A DNA stretch of 64,000 nucleotides from JAUVRX01 sp049664225 (GCA_049664225.1 JBATEX010000205.1:1-64000), one strand, 5' to 3'. Positions 24,649-34,037 are shown, counted from the stretch's first letter. Numbers and translations: made by a program. Notes: a model not told the origin generated them from the letters alone.

Positions 24649-26088
24649 TCAGGCCGCGGCGATCAGGCTCTTGACCTCGCTGACGATCTCCTGCAGGACC
24701 TTCTTGGCATCGCCGAAGACCATCATGTTGTTGTCGTACTCGAACAGCTCGTTCTTGATGCCAGCGAAACCTGGACTCAAGGAGCGCTTGATCATCATGA
24801 CCGTTTGCGCCTCCCAGACCTGCAGAACCGGCATGCCGGCGATCGGACTCGACGGGTCCTTCTCGGCAGCGGGATTCACCACGTCGTTGGCACCGACAAC
24901 GAGCACGGCGTCGGTCGTCTTGAACTCCGGGTTGATCGTGTCCATCTCGATCAACTGCTCATAGGGCACGTCGGCCTCGGCCAGCAGCACGTTCATGTGA
25001 CCGGGCATTCGTCCCGCAACAGGATGAATGGCGTAGGAAACTTTGACCCCACGCTTTTGCAGCAGATCCGCGAGCTCCTTGACGGTGTGCTGCGCCTGGG
25101 CCACGGCGAGACCGTAGCCCGGTACGATGACCAGTGACTCGACCGTCTCCAGCACCATGGCGGCCTCTTCGGGACTGTAGGAGCGAACGGTGCCGTATTC
25201 ACCTGCATCCGCCGAGCCACCCTCCTGACCGAAGCCGGAGAACAAGACATTGCTCAGCGTCCTGTTCATGGCGACGCACATGATCTGCGTCAGGATCATG
25301 CCGGAGGCTCCGACCAGAGCGCCGCTGATGATGAGCACGTTGTTGCTCAGCACGAAGCCGGTCATGGCGGCAGCGAGGCCGGAGAGCGAGTTCAGAAAGG
25401 AGATGATCACCGGCATGTCGGCGCCACCGATGGGAATCACCATCAGCACGCCCAGGATGAGGCTGATGATGGTGGCTACGAGAGCACCCGTGATCATGCT
25501 GGAGGGCTCAGTGCTGAAGAACCCGATGTAGATTCCAGCTGCCAAGCAGCCCAGGAAGAACAGGCTGTTGATCACGTGTCGGGCCGGTAGCAGCGTCGGC
25601 TGTCCGCCGATCTTGCCACTCAATTTCAGAAAAGCCACAAAGCTGCCGGACAGGGTAATCGAGCCAATGAGGATCGACAGGAAAGCGGTGATGGCAGATG
25701 CGCCACCCAGAGCTTCGGCAGCCGATCCCGCGTAGGCAGGCTCGACGAGCTCTTTCCAGACGATGGAAAGCGCCACCAGAGCCGACGCACCGCCGCCGAA
25801 ACCGTTGAATAGCGCGACCATCTCGGGCATCGCCGTCATCTCGACCTTGATTGCTGCAATGGCGCCTATCAGCCCGCCGACAATCAGTCCGGCGATGATC
25901 CACTGGTAGTCCACCATGCCGAGGTCCAGCAAGGTCGTCACTATGGCGATGAGCATCGCCAAGGCCGCAAGAGCGTTGCCTCGGCGAGCGGATCGCACCC
26001 GCGTCAGGCCCTTCAATCCGAAGATGAAGAGCACCGCTGAGAGCAGGTAGAGAACAGGGACAATGATGTTGCTCAGTGCGTCGTTCAT
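24649..26088 (-). CDS. pntB: Proton-translocating NAD(P) transhydrogenase, subunit beta
   Basis: A 479-residue inner-membrane protein that couples hydride transfer from NADH to NADP with proton entry. About nine membrane helices in residues 1-280 carry family motifs (GGxIGAIAAIKVEMTAMPEM, IPIGGADMPVIISFLNS). The C-terminal NADP-binding domain has VIVPGYGLAVAQAQH, YAIHPVAGRMPGHMNVLLAE and VLVVGANDVVNPAA, with the usual ending SPIAGMPVLQVWEAQTV. Its start overlaps the end of pntAB by 4 nt (ATGA). Length is normal. Confidence 0.97.
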   Translation of the reverse strand: MNDALSNIIVPVLYLLSAVLFIFGLKGLTRVRSARRGNALAALAMLIAIVTTLLDLGMVDYQWIIAGLIVGGLIGAIAAIKVEMTAMPEMVALFNGFGGGASALVALSIVWKELVEPAYAGSAAEALGGASAITAFLSILIGSITLSGSFVAFLKLSGKIGGQPTLLPARHVINSLFFLGCLAAGIYIGFFSTEPSSMITGALVATIISLILGVLMVIPIGGADMPVIISFLNSLSGLAAAMTGFVLSNNVLIISGALVGASGMILTQIMCVAMNRTLSNVLFSGFGQEGGSADAGEYGTVRSYSPEEAAMVLETVESLVIVPGYGLAVAQAQHTVKELADLLQKRGVKVSYAIHPVAGRMPGHMNVLLAEADVPYEQLIEMDTINPEFKTTDAVLVVGANDVVNPAAEKDPSSPIAGMPVLQVWEAQTVMMIKRSLSPGFAGIKNELFEYDNNMMVFGDAKKVLQEIVSEVKSLIAAA

Positions 26089-26378
26089 GACTTGGCCTTC
26101 TTCTTGCCGAACATACCCAGCATGCGATCGGTGACGAGGAAGCCGCCCACCACGTTGATGGTGGCGAAGACAATCGCCACGAAGGCGAGAACGCTGCTCA
26201 TCACGAGCTCCCCGCTACTTGCAGCGGCCAGGGAGCCGACCAAGGTGATGCCGGATATGGCGTTGGCTCCCGACATCAGGGGTGTGTGCAGCGTCGGTGG
26301 GATCTTCGTGATGATCTCGAAACCCACGAAGCACGCCAGAACAAAGACATAGATTCCTACAAGAAGGGGTCCCATCAT
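26085..26378 (-). CDS. pntAB: NAD(P) transhydrogenase alpha subunit, membrane part
   Basis: A 97-residue protein with three membrane helices (about 5-25, 34-56, 62-85) corresponding to the C-terminal part of the E. coli alpha subunit (LACFVGFEIITKIPPTLHTP, MSGANAISGITLVGSL, NVVGGFLVTDRML). It is a separate gene here, as in many bacteria with three-subunit enzymes. ATGA overlaps join it to both neighbours, so all three subunits are co-translated. Confidence 0.95.
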   Translation of the reverse strand: MMGPLLVGIYVFVLACFVGFEIITKIPPTLHTPLMSGANAISGITLVGSLAAASSGELVMSSVLAFVAIVFATINVVGGFLVTDRMLGMFGKKKAKS

Positions 26379-27517
26379 GACTGTTCTCCTCGCAGCTTTT
26401 CAGCCGTAGGCGCATGGGCTATCTCGCCCGCGTGCGTCAGCAGGCTACCAGCCACGACCTCGTCCTCCAGATCGATCTGGATCTTTGCGTCCTTCATCAT
26501 GCCCTGTAGTAGAGCCAGTACATTGCGAGCGTAGACCATGCTCGCGTCGTGAGACATGCTGGCAGCGAGGTTGACGGGGCCGAGAATCAGCACGCCGTTG
26601 TGCTCGACCTCTTCGCCGGCCCGTGAGAGCTCGCAGTTGCCCCCTTGCTCGGCCGCCAGATCGACGACCACCGCGCCGGGCCGCATGGCGTTGACCATGT
26701 CGAGTGTCAGCAGTCGCGGAGCCTGCTTGCCGGGCACCTGTGCCGTGGTGATGACCACATCGGCCGCACCGACATGCTCGGTGAGGATCTCTCTTTGTCG
26801 ACGCAGAAAGTCCTCTCCCATTTCCTTTGCATAGCCACCTGAGCCCTCTCCGGATTCCTCGAAGGGCAGATCGATGAACCGCCCGCCCAACGACTCGACC
26901 TGTTCCTTGACCTCGGCGCGAATGTCGGAGACCTCTACGATCGCCCCCAGGCGCTTGGCTGTAGCCACGGCCTGGAGACCGGCGACGCCTGCCCCCATGA
27001 TCACGACCCTGGCCGGGGGGATGGTTCCGGCGGCCGTCATCAGCAACGGGAAGTAGCGAGACAGTCGGCTGGCGGCCAGAACGACGGCCTTGTAACCGGC
27101 GATGTTGGCCTGGGACGAGAGGGCGTCCATGGATTGAGCGCGTGTGATTCGCGGCACCAGTTCCATGGCCAGGGACGTGATGCGGCCGGCCGCCAGCTTT
27201 TGCACCATCTCCGGTTCGCGATAGGGATCGAGGAGCCCGATGACGATGGCTTCCGGCTTCAGAGCCTCGATCTCGTCGACCTCTGGCGGAGCGACCTTGA
27301 GCACGACGTCGGCCTCGGCCCAGGCTGACGCTCCGCCTGTGACGATCGTGCCGCCTACTTCCTCGTAGGCCGTATCCGGGAGGTACGAATCCTCTCCGGC
27401 GCCGGCCTCGATCCGGAGATCGAAGCCGTCCTTGATGAGTCGTTTGACTGTCTCGGGTGTTGCTGCCACGCGAGACTCACCCGCGCGTCTCTCTTTCGGA
27501 ATCAGAATTTTCACCAT
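26375..27517 (-). CDS. pntAA: NAD(P) transhydrogenase alpha subunit, NAD-binding part
   Basis: The protein has 380 residues, starting at the ATG at 27517 (MVKILIPKERRAGESR); an upstream ATG at 27592 adds unrelated residues. It carries the alanine-dehydrogenase/PNT N-terminal domain and a Rossmann NAD site (VVIMGAGVAGLQAVATAKRL), the RAQSMDALSSQANIAGYKAV motif and VITTAQVPGKQAPRLLT. It is the cytoplasmic subunit that oxidises NADH. First gene of pntAA-AB-B, transcribed divergently from the DCC-family gene across a 194-nt gap. Confidence 0.96.
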   Translation of the reverse strand: MVKILIPKERRAGESRVAATPETVKRLIKDGFDLRIEAGAGEDSYLPDTAYEEVGGTIVTGGASAWAEADVVLKVAPPEVDEIEALKPEAIVIGLLDPYREPEMVQKLAAGRITSLAMELVPRITRAQSMDALSSQANIAGYKAVVLAASRLSRYFPLLMTAAGTIPPARVVIMGAGVAGLQAVATAKRLGAIVEVSDIRAEVKEQVESLGGRFIDLPFEESGEGSGGYAKEMGEDFLRRQREILTEHVGAADVVITTAQVPGKQAPRLLTLDMVNAMRPGAVVVDLAAEQGGNCELSRAGEEVEHNGVLILGPVNLAASMSHDASMVYARNVLALLQGMMKDAKIQIDLEDEVVAGSLLTHAGEIAHAPTAEKLRGEQS

Positions 27518-27711
27518 TTTCCCAGGGGGTTGTCGGTCGTTCGACCGGAGTGGAAGATGAAGCACCCGCCGCCACCCGAAATCCTCTTCCAACCGCTGTC
27601 ACATGTCAAGGGCTGAGCATCGGCAATTGGGGCGGGGATCTGGGATGCTCCACGGCTCCGGAACGGCAGTGGGACTTGGCTGCCCTTGTGTCGAGTTATC
27701 CTTTCAATGAC

Positions 27712-28122
27712 ATGACGGCAGAACCCGAGATGATCTTCTTCGATGGCGACTGTGGCCTGTGCCATCGTGCCGTTCGCTTCATTGTTCGCCATGATCGGAA
27801 GGGGCGGTTTCGCTTTGCTCCGCTGCGGGGGGAGACCTTCCTCAGCCAGGTTCCTGAAGTAGTGCGAAGTCGCTTGCCTGACACCCTGGTGGTCTCAGCC
27901 GGCGACGGCCGGTTCCTACTGCGCTCGGATGGCGTCCTCTATGCCCTCGAAATTCTCGGTGGGCCTTGGAAGGCACTCGCTAGGGTGGGGGGCTGGCTGC
28001 CGCGTCGCTTCAGGGATTCTCTCTACGATGCCATCGCCGCTCGGCGGGCGAGCCTCTTTAGGAGACCCATTCAGGGCTGCCCGGTGGCGGAACCGGAGCT
28101 GCGCCGCCGATTCGACCCGTAA
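27712..28122 (+). CDS. DCC-family (DUF393) thiol-disulfide oxidoreductase
   Basis: The protein has 136 residues. The ATG at 27712 (MTAEPEMIFFDGDCGLCHRA) fits the family exactly; the longer ORF reading from 27457 overlaps pntAA on the other strand and is not family-like. The motif FDGDCGLCHRAVRFIVRHD (with the DxxCxxC pair) and later FAPLRG define the DCC family, thought to be thioredoxin-like and redox active. The partner is unknown. It lies 31 nt before tmk and may be co-transcribed. Confidence 0.9.
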   Translation: MTAEPEMIFFDGDCGLCHRAVRFIVRHDRKGRFRFAPLRGETFLSQVPEVVRSRLPDTLVVSAGDGRFLLRSDGVLYALEILGGPWKALARVGGWLPRRFRDSLYDAIAARRASLFRRPIQGCPVAEPELRRRFDP

Positions 28123-28153
28123 TCCCTCCTGAGTACATGGTAGTTTTGTCTCC

Positions 28154-28801
28154 ATGACGGCTCTCTTCATCACGTTCGAAGGGCTCGACGGGAGTGGCAA
28201 ATCGACTCACCTCAGAGAGGCGTTTCGCTGGTTGGAAGACAACGATGTCGAGTGCCAGGTAGCCCAGGAGCCTGGCGGCACGCCATTGGGCGAGGCGATA
28301 CGCGAGATGTTTCTCGATCCCCGCTGGGGAGAGATCGACGGCACGGTCGAGGCCCTATTGGTCTTTGCGAGTCGCCGTCAGCATCTACTGGAAGTCATCG
28401 AGCCGGCCCTGGCCGAGGGGCGGCACGTGATCTGTGACCGATTCACAGACTCGACGTTCGCCTATCAGGGGTACGGGCGAGGGGTGCCGATCTCGATTCT
28501 CCGAGAGGTAGACCGATTGGCTACTGGTGGTCGGGTTCCCGACCGGACATTGCTGTTCGACTTGCCTGCCGAAGTGGCTCGGCATCGAGGCCACTCCGAA
28601 GCTCGCCGTGAGAGTGAAGAAGGAGTCACCCGCCTCGATGCAGAAGCGCTCGAGTTCTACGGCAAGGTTCGCCAGGGGTACCTCGAATTGGCCCAGGAGT
28701 TTTCCGACCGGTTCGTGGTAATCGGCTCTGCGGGAACATTCGAAAGCACTCAGGAGCAGGTGAGGTCGGTGCTCAGCGAGATTTTCAGGCTCGAGAAATG
28801 A
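28154..28801 (+). CDS. tmk: Thymidylate kinase
   Basis: This 215-residue cytoplasmic enzyme phosphorylates dTMP to dTDP. The P-loop FEGLDGSGKST is at 8-18. The DR(F/Y)TDSTFAYQGYGRG motif contacts dTMP, and the LID region RRESEEGVTRLD is present. The P-loop follows the E. coli-like or human-like pattern only loosely, so the LID type was not assigned. It overlaps holB by 4 nt (ATGA), the classic tmk-holB pair of DNA metabolism. Confidence 0.97.
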   Translation: MTALFITFEGLDGSGKSTHLREAFRWLEDNDVECQVAQEPGGTPLGEAIREMFLDPRWGEIDGTVEALLVFASRRQHLLEVIEPALAEGRHVICDRFTDSTFAYQGYGRGVPISILREVDRLATGGRVPDRTLLFDLPAEVARHRGHSEARRESEEGVTRLDAEALEFYGKVRQGYLELAQEFSDRFVVIGSAGTFESTQEQVRSVLSEIFRLEK

Positions 28802-29682
28802 ACTTGGAAGCGACCGAAGAACTGGCCCGGCTGGGCCACCTCTATCCTGCTGTCATTCTTCACGGACGGAAGGCGGAGGACCGGCAGGCAGCCGCCCTTC
28901 GCCTGGCGCGGACCCTGCTTTGTGAGGCGGAGCGATCGGCGCGGCCTTGTGGAAGCTGCAAGCATTGCTCGAGGATTGTCTGGCCGAGTGCCAAGAGCGA
29001 TGCCTTCCATGCGGATTTTCGAGTCCTCGAGAGGGACTTGAAGACCTCAACCTCGGTCGCTGCGACCAAAGCCTTCCTCCAGGATGCACAGGTAGCACCC
29101 TTCGAGGCGCGAGGTCAGGTCTTCGTGCTAGCCAGCGCCGAGAGCCTGACGGGAGAGGCGGCCAATGCCCTTCTCAAGACGCTCGAGGAGCCGCACATCT
29201 CGGCGCCGCGGCACTTTCTACTCCTCAGCCCATCGCAATTCGATCTCCTGGCGACGGTCCGCAGCCGCTCGCTGGCCGTCTTTCTGGGCGTGAGTGAGGC
29301 CGAGTTCACCGAGGAGATGGAAGGTCTGGCTGAGAGCTTCGCTGTCTGTGTCCGGGGTTTCATGAGCTCGGGAAGCATCTTGCAGCTGCTGGCTGGTGCC
29401 GAGGTTCTGAGTCGTGTCAGCTCCTGGAAGGACCCGCGTGATGCCACTGCCTGGTCACAAGCGGCGGCAATCGTGCGCCGTTGCTGCGACCTGGTCGAGA
29501 GCCGAGGCAGCCGAGGCTTGTTGAACCTGGCCGAACAGATGCTCGGTGGATGGCAGTCACGGGTGCGAGGAATCCAGGCCCAGAGGATACTCGAGGCAAT
29601 GGTGGTAGAAGGACTGGCACCGTTGGCACCCAAGGGCGAGACTCGAGATACCAGGCTTGTCCCATCTGTCAATGGCGGATAA
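28798..29682 (+). CDS. holB: DNA polymerase III delta-prime subunit
   Basis: A 294-residue clamp-loader subunit. The N-terminal AAA+-like domain keeps the zinc-binding cysteines (LLCEAERSARPCGSCKHCSR) and the sensor region (ANALLKTLEEPHISAPRHFLLLS), but position 22-30 (YPAVILHGRKAEDRQA) lacks a functional Walker A, as expected for delta-prime. The C-terminal helical part is weakly conserved. It is translationally coupled to tmk. Confidence 0.9.
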   Translation: MNLEATEELARLGHLYPAVILHGRKAEDRQAAALRLARTLLCEAERSARPCGSCKHCSRIVWPSAKSDAFHADFRVLERDLKTSTSVAATKAFLQDAQVAPFEARGQVFVLASAESLTGEAANALLKTLEEPHISAPRHFLLLSPSQFDLLATVRSRSLAVFLGVSEAEFTEEMEGLAESFAVCVRGFMSSGSILQLLAGAEVLSRVSSWKDPRDATAWSQAAAIVRRCCDLVESRGSRGLLNLAEQMLGGWQSRVRGIQAQRILEAMVVEGLAPLAPKGETRDTRLVPSVNGG

Positions 29683-29757
29683 GATGCCGCCTGTCGTGCG
29701 CAGCCGATAACTCGCCTGCATTCACATACTTACAGCCAATCTGAGGAGTCCATCGGC

Positions 29758-30828
29758 ATGGTCCAACTACAAATTCAATTGAGAGGCCTGGCCTTGGCTC
29801 TCTTGCTCGCGATTTGCTTCTTGTCTCAGGCTTGCACGGTCTCTGATTCGGTTGTCTACGCCGCCAAGGGAGAGCAGGGCGATGCGGACGTCATGGCGGT
29901 CGTGGGCGGCGGTGAGATCACCGAAGAAGAGGTGGCCGAGTTGGTGGCTGGGGAGCTTCTACGGGTCAATCGTGAGCGATACGAGATTCTGGAAAAGGGT
30001 CTCGACAACCTGGTCACGACGCGCCTGCTGGAGCTCGAGGCCGAGGCGAAGGGGATCTCCGTAGACGAGCTGCTGGCCGAAGCTGTGGAGTCGAAGGTGA
30101 AACCACCGTCACAGGAACAGATCGATGCTTTCTACGAAGCCCGAAAGGGGCAGATTCAACAGCCCAAGGAAGCGGTGGAAGAGCGCATCGGCCAGTTCCT
30201 GACCCAGCAACAGCAGCAGACGGCGCTGGCCGAGTTCATTGTCGAGCTGAAGGCAAAGTACAGCTTCGAGAGCTTTCTGGAGCCTTTGAGAATCCCGGTA
30301 GAGGTTGCGGGGTTCCCAGCCCGCGGGCCGGAAAACGCTCCGGTAGTCATTGTCGAGTTCTCGGATTTCGAATGTCCCTACTGCTCTCGGGTGATCCCGA
30401 CGCTCGAGCAGGTCGTCGAGACCTACGGTGACCGGGTGCGACTCGTCTTTCGCCAGTTCCCATTGAACAACATCCATCCCAATGCCCAGAAGGCGGCCGA
30501 GGCCTCACTTTGCGCCAACGATCAGGGGAAGTTCTGGGAGATGCACGATCTCATGTTCAAGGAGCAGAAGAGTTTGGAGCTCGAGCAGTTGAAGGAGAAG
30601 GCCGCCCGACTGGAGCTCGACGTCGAGGCTTTCAACGAGTGCATCGATTCCAGCAAGTACGCCGAGGCGGTCATGAGTGATCAGGAAGCCGGAAGCCAGG
30701 TAGGTGTCTCCGGCACGCCGGCTCTCTTCATCAACGGCCGTTTTCTCTCGGGCGCGCAGCCTTTCGAGCAGCTCGCTGCCGTTATCGATTCGGAGCTGGC
30801 GAGGCAGGAGCCCAAGTCCGATTCCTGA
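29758..30828 (+). CDS. DsbA-like thioredoxin lipoprotein with SurA-like N-terminal segment
   Basis: The protein has 356 residues. A lipoprotein signal ends at FLSQAC (Cys 26). Residues about 45-185 resemble the chaperone segment of SurA/PpiC-type proteins (VMAVVGGGEITEEEVAELVA, then helices with LVTTRLLELEAEAKGISVDE). The C-terminal 170 residues are a DsbA-family thioredoxin fold with active site FSDFECPYCSRV and cis-Pro GVSGTPALFING. It probably folds or reduces envelope proteins. The next gene starts directly at its stop codon. GAGGAG lies about 10 nt before the ATG. Confidence 0.9.
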   Translation: MVQLQIQLRGLALALLLAICFLSQACTVSDSVVYAAKGEQGDADVMAVVGGGEITEEEVAELVAGELLRVNRERYEILEKGLDNLVTTRLLELEAEAKGISVDELLAEAVESKVKPPSQEQIDAFYEARKGQIQQPKEAVEERIGQFLTQQQQQTALAEFIVELKAKYSFESFLEPLRIPVEVAGFPARGPENAPVVIVEFSDFECPYCSRVIPTLEQVVETYGDRVRLVFRQFPLNNIHPNAQKAAEASLCANDQGKFWEMHDLMFKEQKSLELEQLKEKAARLELDVEAFNECIDSSKYAEAVMSDQEAGSQVGVSGTPALFINGRFLSGAQPFEQLAAVIDSELARQEPKSDS

Positions 30829-32262
30829 ATGTCGCGAGACGTCAGTGACCCCGAGCTGAGGGCGGCCCTTCACAGGGTCGCCGACATGGTTGCCGACTAC
30901 CTGCAGGATGTCGGTCAGTACCCTGTGCTGCCGAAGGTCCAGCCAGGGGAGGTGGCATCGATGCTGCCAGGCATAGCTCCACGGCAAGGGGAATCCCTGG
31001 ACCGGATCCTGGACGACTACGCTCGCATCATCGAGCCCAATGTCACGCACTGGAATCATCCCGGTTTTCTGGGCTACTTCTCGATCACGGGCTCAGGCCC
31101 CGGGATCCTGGGCGAAGCTCTTTCCGCGGCTCTCAATGTCAACGCGATGTTGTGGCGCACCTCTCCTGCCGCCACGGAGCTGGAGGAGCGCGTATGCGAC
31201 TGGCTGCGGCAGATGCTGGGTCTGCCGGAGATTTTTCGAGGGCATATCAACGACACGGCCTCGGTCAGTACCATGCTGGCGCTGGCGGCCGCACGCCACG
31301 CCCAACCGGACCTGGATATCAGGGAGCTGGGATTGGCGGGCCGGCCGGAGATTCCCGAGCTGGTGGTCTACATCAGCGACCAGGCGCACTCGTCGTGCGA
31401 CAAGGCCGTAATGACCCTGGGCCTCGGCCTCCGGCAGGTACGCAGGATCGTGTCGGATGAACAGTTCCGGATGCGCTTCGACTCGCTGGCAGAGGCGGTA
31501 GAGGCCGATCGTCGCGCGGGTCGTCGTCCCATGGCTGTTGTGGCGACGGCGGGGACTACTTCGACGACCAGTGTCGATCCCATGGATCGCATCGCCGAGC
31601 TCTGCCAGCGAGAAGGTCTTTGGCTTCATGTCGATGCAGCCTATGCCGGCAGCGCGGCCATCTGTCCCGAGCTCCGAGGACAGTTCTCTGGCTGGGAGAG
31701 AGCCGACTCGATCGTCTTCAATCCGCACAAATGGTTGTTCACACCCATCGACTGCTCGGTCCTTCTGATGCGCGACGTGGACACCTTGAAATCTGCCTTC
31801 TCCCTGGTGCCTGACTACCTGAAGACAGACGAAGAGGGAGTAACCAACCTGATGGATCTCGGGGTGCAGCTCGGGCGACGGTTCCGCTCCTTGAAGTTGT
31901 GGATGGTAATCCGGGCTTTCGGCGTCGAGGGGTTGCAGGATCGGATCCGCGAGCACTGCCGGATGGCCAGAGATCTGGTATCGCTGATCGATCAGGACCC
32001 TGATTTCGCGGTGGTGGCTCCCGTGCCGTTCAGCGTCGTCTGCTTTCGTTGGATCGCGGGAGATTCGCCAGAGCAGCAGGACTCTCTCAATGAGGCGCTG
32101 CTGAACGAGGTCAATGCCCAGGGCCCGGTCTTCGTCACCTCCACGGTGCTAAAAGGTCGATATACGCTGCACCTGGCCATCGGCAACCTAAAGACGACCG
32201 AACAGCACATTCAGGAAGCCTGGCAGATTGTCCGCGCGACAGCCGATCGCCTGTCGACTTGA
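30829..32262 (+). CDS. PLP-dependent (aromatic-)amino-acid decarboxylase family protein
   Basis: The protein has 477 residues of the group II decarboxylase family. The Schiff-base lysine lies in FNPHKWLFTPIDCS, preceded by LHVDAAYAGSAAICPE (PLP-contacting Asp and Ala) and VATAGTTSTTSVDP; the N-terminal HWNHPGFLGYFSITGSGPGI is typical of aromatic L-amino-acid decarboxylases. The natural substrate (Trp, Tyr, DOPA or another) cannot be told. The ATG abuts the stop of the preceding gene, so the two are likely co-transcribed. Confidence 0.93.
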   Translation: MSRDVSDPELRAALHRVADMVADYLQDVGQYPVLPKVQPGEVASMLPGIAPRQGESLDRILDDYARIIEPNVTHWNHPGFLGYFSITGSGPGILGEALSAALNVNAMLWRTSPAATELEERVCDWLRQMLGLPEIFRGHINDTASVSTMLALAAARHAQPDLDIRELGLAGRPEIPELVVYISDQAHSSCDKAVMTLGLGLRQVRRIVSDEQFRMRFDSLAEAVEADRRAGRRPMAVVATAGTTSTTSVDPMDRIAELCQREGLWLHVDAAYAGSAAICPELRGQFSGWERADSIVFNPHKWLFTPIDCSVLLMRDVDTLKSAFSLVPDYLKTDEEGVTNLMDLGVQLGRRFRSLKLWMVIRAFGVEGLQDRIREHCRMARDLVSLIDQDPDFAVVAPVPFSVVCFRWIAGDSPEQQDSLNEALLNEVNAQGPVFVTSTVLKGRYTLHLAIGNLKTTEQHIQEAWQIVRATADRLST

Positions 32263-32986
32263 TCGGTTGCGACGGGAGTCCCGTCGGGGTGGCACTCAGC
32301 GAATAGTCCTGGGGCTTGGGTCCTGGGTTATGGGCAAGTGACCGCATTCTCGAAGAGGTCCGTCCGGGTGGTCCGCAGGCGCAGGTGAACCTGGCCATAG
32401 TGGAGGGGTCCGACGCGGGGCCCCCAGGGGGCTATCCTCCCTACCACAGCAACCAACCCCTGAAGCCCGCCCTCCCACCCTGGGGGTTGATCAGCCGTCG
32501 TGCCTTCGGCTGATCTTTGAGGCAATGGGGCAGTGAGGGTCCCCTCTCCGAACCCTGGACACCCTTGCCCAGCGAGAGCCGCCGGCGTTATTGGGCCACG
32601 CACGAGGCTCTCCCCCGTCGTCCTGGGCCTCCGGCTGGAGACCTCGTACGCGGCCTCGCACAGCTCTCCGCTCTTGGCATATCGATGCGGATCACGGGTT
32701 CTTTCGGGCTGTCGTCCCCTACGCCCCTAAGCCTTTACGCCCTTAGGCCCTCATTGCCTCACTGCCTCAAGGCCCCAATGCCTCACTGCCCCACTGCCTC
32801 AAAGATAGGCCGGAGGTACGACGGGCTCCTCAACCCCCAAGCCCTCAAAGATCGGCCGGAGGTACGACGGACGCCTCAACCCTCAGGGCCGGTGGGCGGG
32901 TCTACCCGACCACCTTCGGGTGATACGCTGCGTCGAGGGTTTTGACGGTCGATGTTCTGCATACGGAGCTGGATGGAGGATCTGCG
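32263..32986. repeat. Repeat-rich intergenic region without genes
   Basis: No convincing gene occurs in 724 nt. A 44-nt unit at 32495-32538 (containing CTTCGGCTGATCTTTGAGG) is present inverted at 32781-32824, and its inner 28 nt again at 32843-32870 (CCTCAAAGATCGGCCGGAGG). Hairpin GATCAGCCG/CGGCTGATC (from about 32489) may end the decarboxylase transcript. CCCCTACGCCCCTAAG near 32715 and CGCCTCAACCCTCAGG near 32872 recur at 15.8-16.0 kb. CTCACTGCCCCACTGCCTCA-type low-complexity sequence fills the rest. These look like dispersed REP-like repeats. Confidence 0.7.
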
Positions 32987-34033
32987 GTGAAAGCACTTGT
33001 TCTCGCTGGAGGCAGCGGTACCCGGTTCTGGCCGGTGAGCCGTCGGCAACGCCCTAAACAGTTGCTGTCCCTGGAAGGTGGTCCGAGTCTTCTGCAAGCC
33101 ACCGTCGAGCGGCTCGGGCCGTTGGTGGATCCGTCGTCGGTCTGGGTCTGTACGACCGAAGCCCTGAGTCGGCAGGTCCAAGAGCAGCTGCCTCTGGTGC
33201 CCGAGAATCAGATCCTGGCCGAGCCCGCGGGCCGCAATACTGCGCCGGCCATCGGCTGGTCCCTGCGAAGCATGCCGATGGACGAGCGGGACGAGGTGGT
33301 CGTGGTCCTGCCGGCTGATCACCGAATCGAGGACCACGATGCCTTCCGGAGAACTTTGGAGACGGCAGAGAGGATCACCCGCGAAGGTGACCGGGTGATG
33401 ACCCTGGGAGTTCAGCCCGTGCGACCGGACACCGGCTACGGATACCTCGAGCTCGGGCGTCGACTCGAGCCAGAGTCCGGCCTGCGGCAGGTCCTGCGGT
33501 ACAAGGAGAAGCCGGACCAGGCAACGGCCGAGCGATTCGTCGCCAGCGGTGACTATCTGTGGAACGCGGGCATCTTTCTCTTTCGAGCGGGACGGCTACT
33601 CGAGTTGCTGGAAGTGCATCAGCCCGAGATCGCTCGTGGCCTGGAGGCGATCGAGCGCCGACCGGAACAGATTGGCGACCTGTATCCCAACCTGCCGTCC
33701 ATTTCGATCGATTTCGGGGTGATGGAGCACCTTGACGACGTGGTCACGTTGCCACTCGACTGCGGTTGGAGCGATCTGGGATCCTGGGATGCCCTGGCCG
33801 AGATCTTGCCGCGGGATGCGAACGGCAACGTGATGAAGGGCGAGGTCATCTCGGTGGACTGTCAGGACAATCTGCTCTATGCCGAAGAAGGTATCGTTGC
33901 CGCTCTGGGGATCGAGGGTCTGGTGGTCGTCAAGACGCGTGACTCGGTACTGGTGGTGCCCAAGGATCGCACCCAGGAGATTCGGGATATCGTTGCCGCG
34001 CTCGAAGATCGTGGGTTGACACCTCTTCTCTGA
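32987..34033 (+). CDS. manC: Mannose-1-phosphate guanylyltransferase
   Basis: The protein has 348 residues. The GTG at 32987 is chosen because GGAGG lies 8 nt upstream and it gives the family start VKALVLAGGSGTRFWPVSRR; a TTG at 32942 is less likely. It makes GDP-mannose from GTP and mannose-1-phosphate for surface polysaccharides. Motifs: GGSGTRFWPVSRRQRPKQLL (pyrophosphorylase signature), EPAGRNTAPAIGW, YKEKPD and WNAGIFLFRA. Only the nucleotidyltransferase part is present (no fused isomerase domain). Confidence 0.92.
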   Translation: MKALVLAGGSGTRFWPVSRRQRPKQLLSLEGGPSLLQATVERLGPLVDPSSVWVCTTEALSRQVQEQLPLVPENQILAEPAGRNTAPAIGWSLRSMPMDERDEVVVVLPADHRIEDHDAFRRTLETAERITREGDRVMTLGVQPVRPDTGYGYLELGRRLEPESGLRQVLRYKEKPDQATAERFVASGDYLWNAGIFLFRAGRLLELLEVHQPEIARGLEAIERRPEQIGDLYPNLPSISIDFGVMEHLDDVVTLPLDCGWSDLGSWDALAEILPRDANGNVMKGEVISVDCQDNLLYAEEGIVAALGIEGLVVVKTRDSVLVVPKDRTQEIRDIVAALEDRGLTPLL

Positions 34034-34037
34034 GCCG

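Noticed and set aside
27457..27711. N-terminal extension of the DCC-family protein
   Set aside because: The extra 85 residues overlap pntAA and its leader and do not resemble the family; the ATG at 27712 gives the expected start.
32263..32986. CRISPR array or tRNA cluster in the repeat-rich gap
   Set aside because: Repeats are too few, partly inverted and unevenly spaced, with no cas genes; no cloverleaf-like sequence is present.
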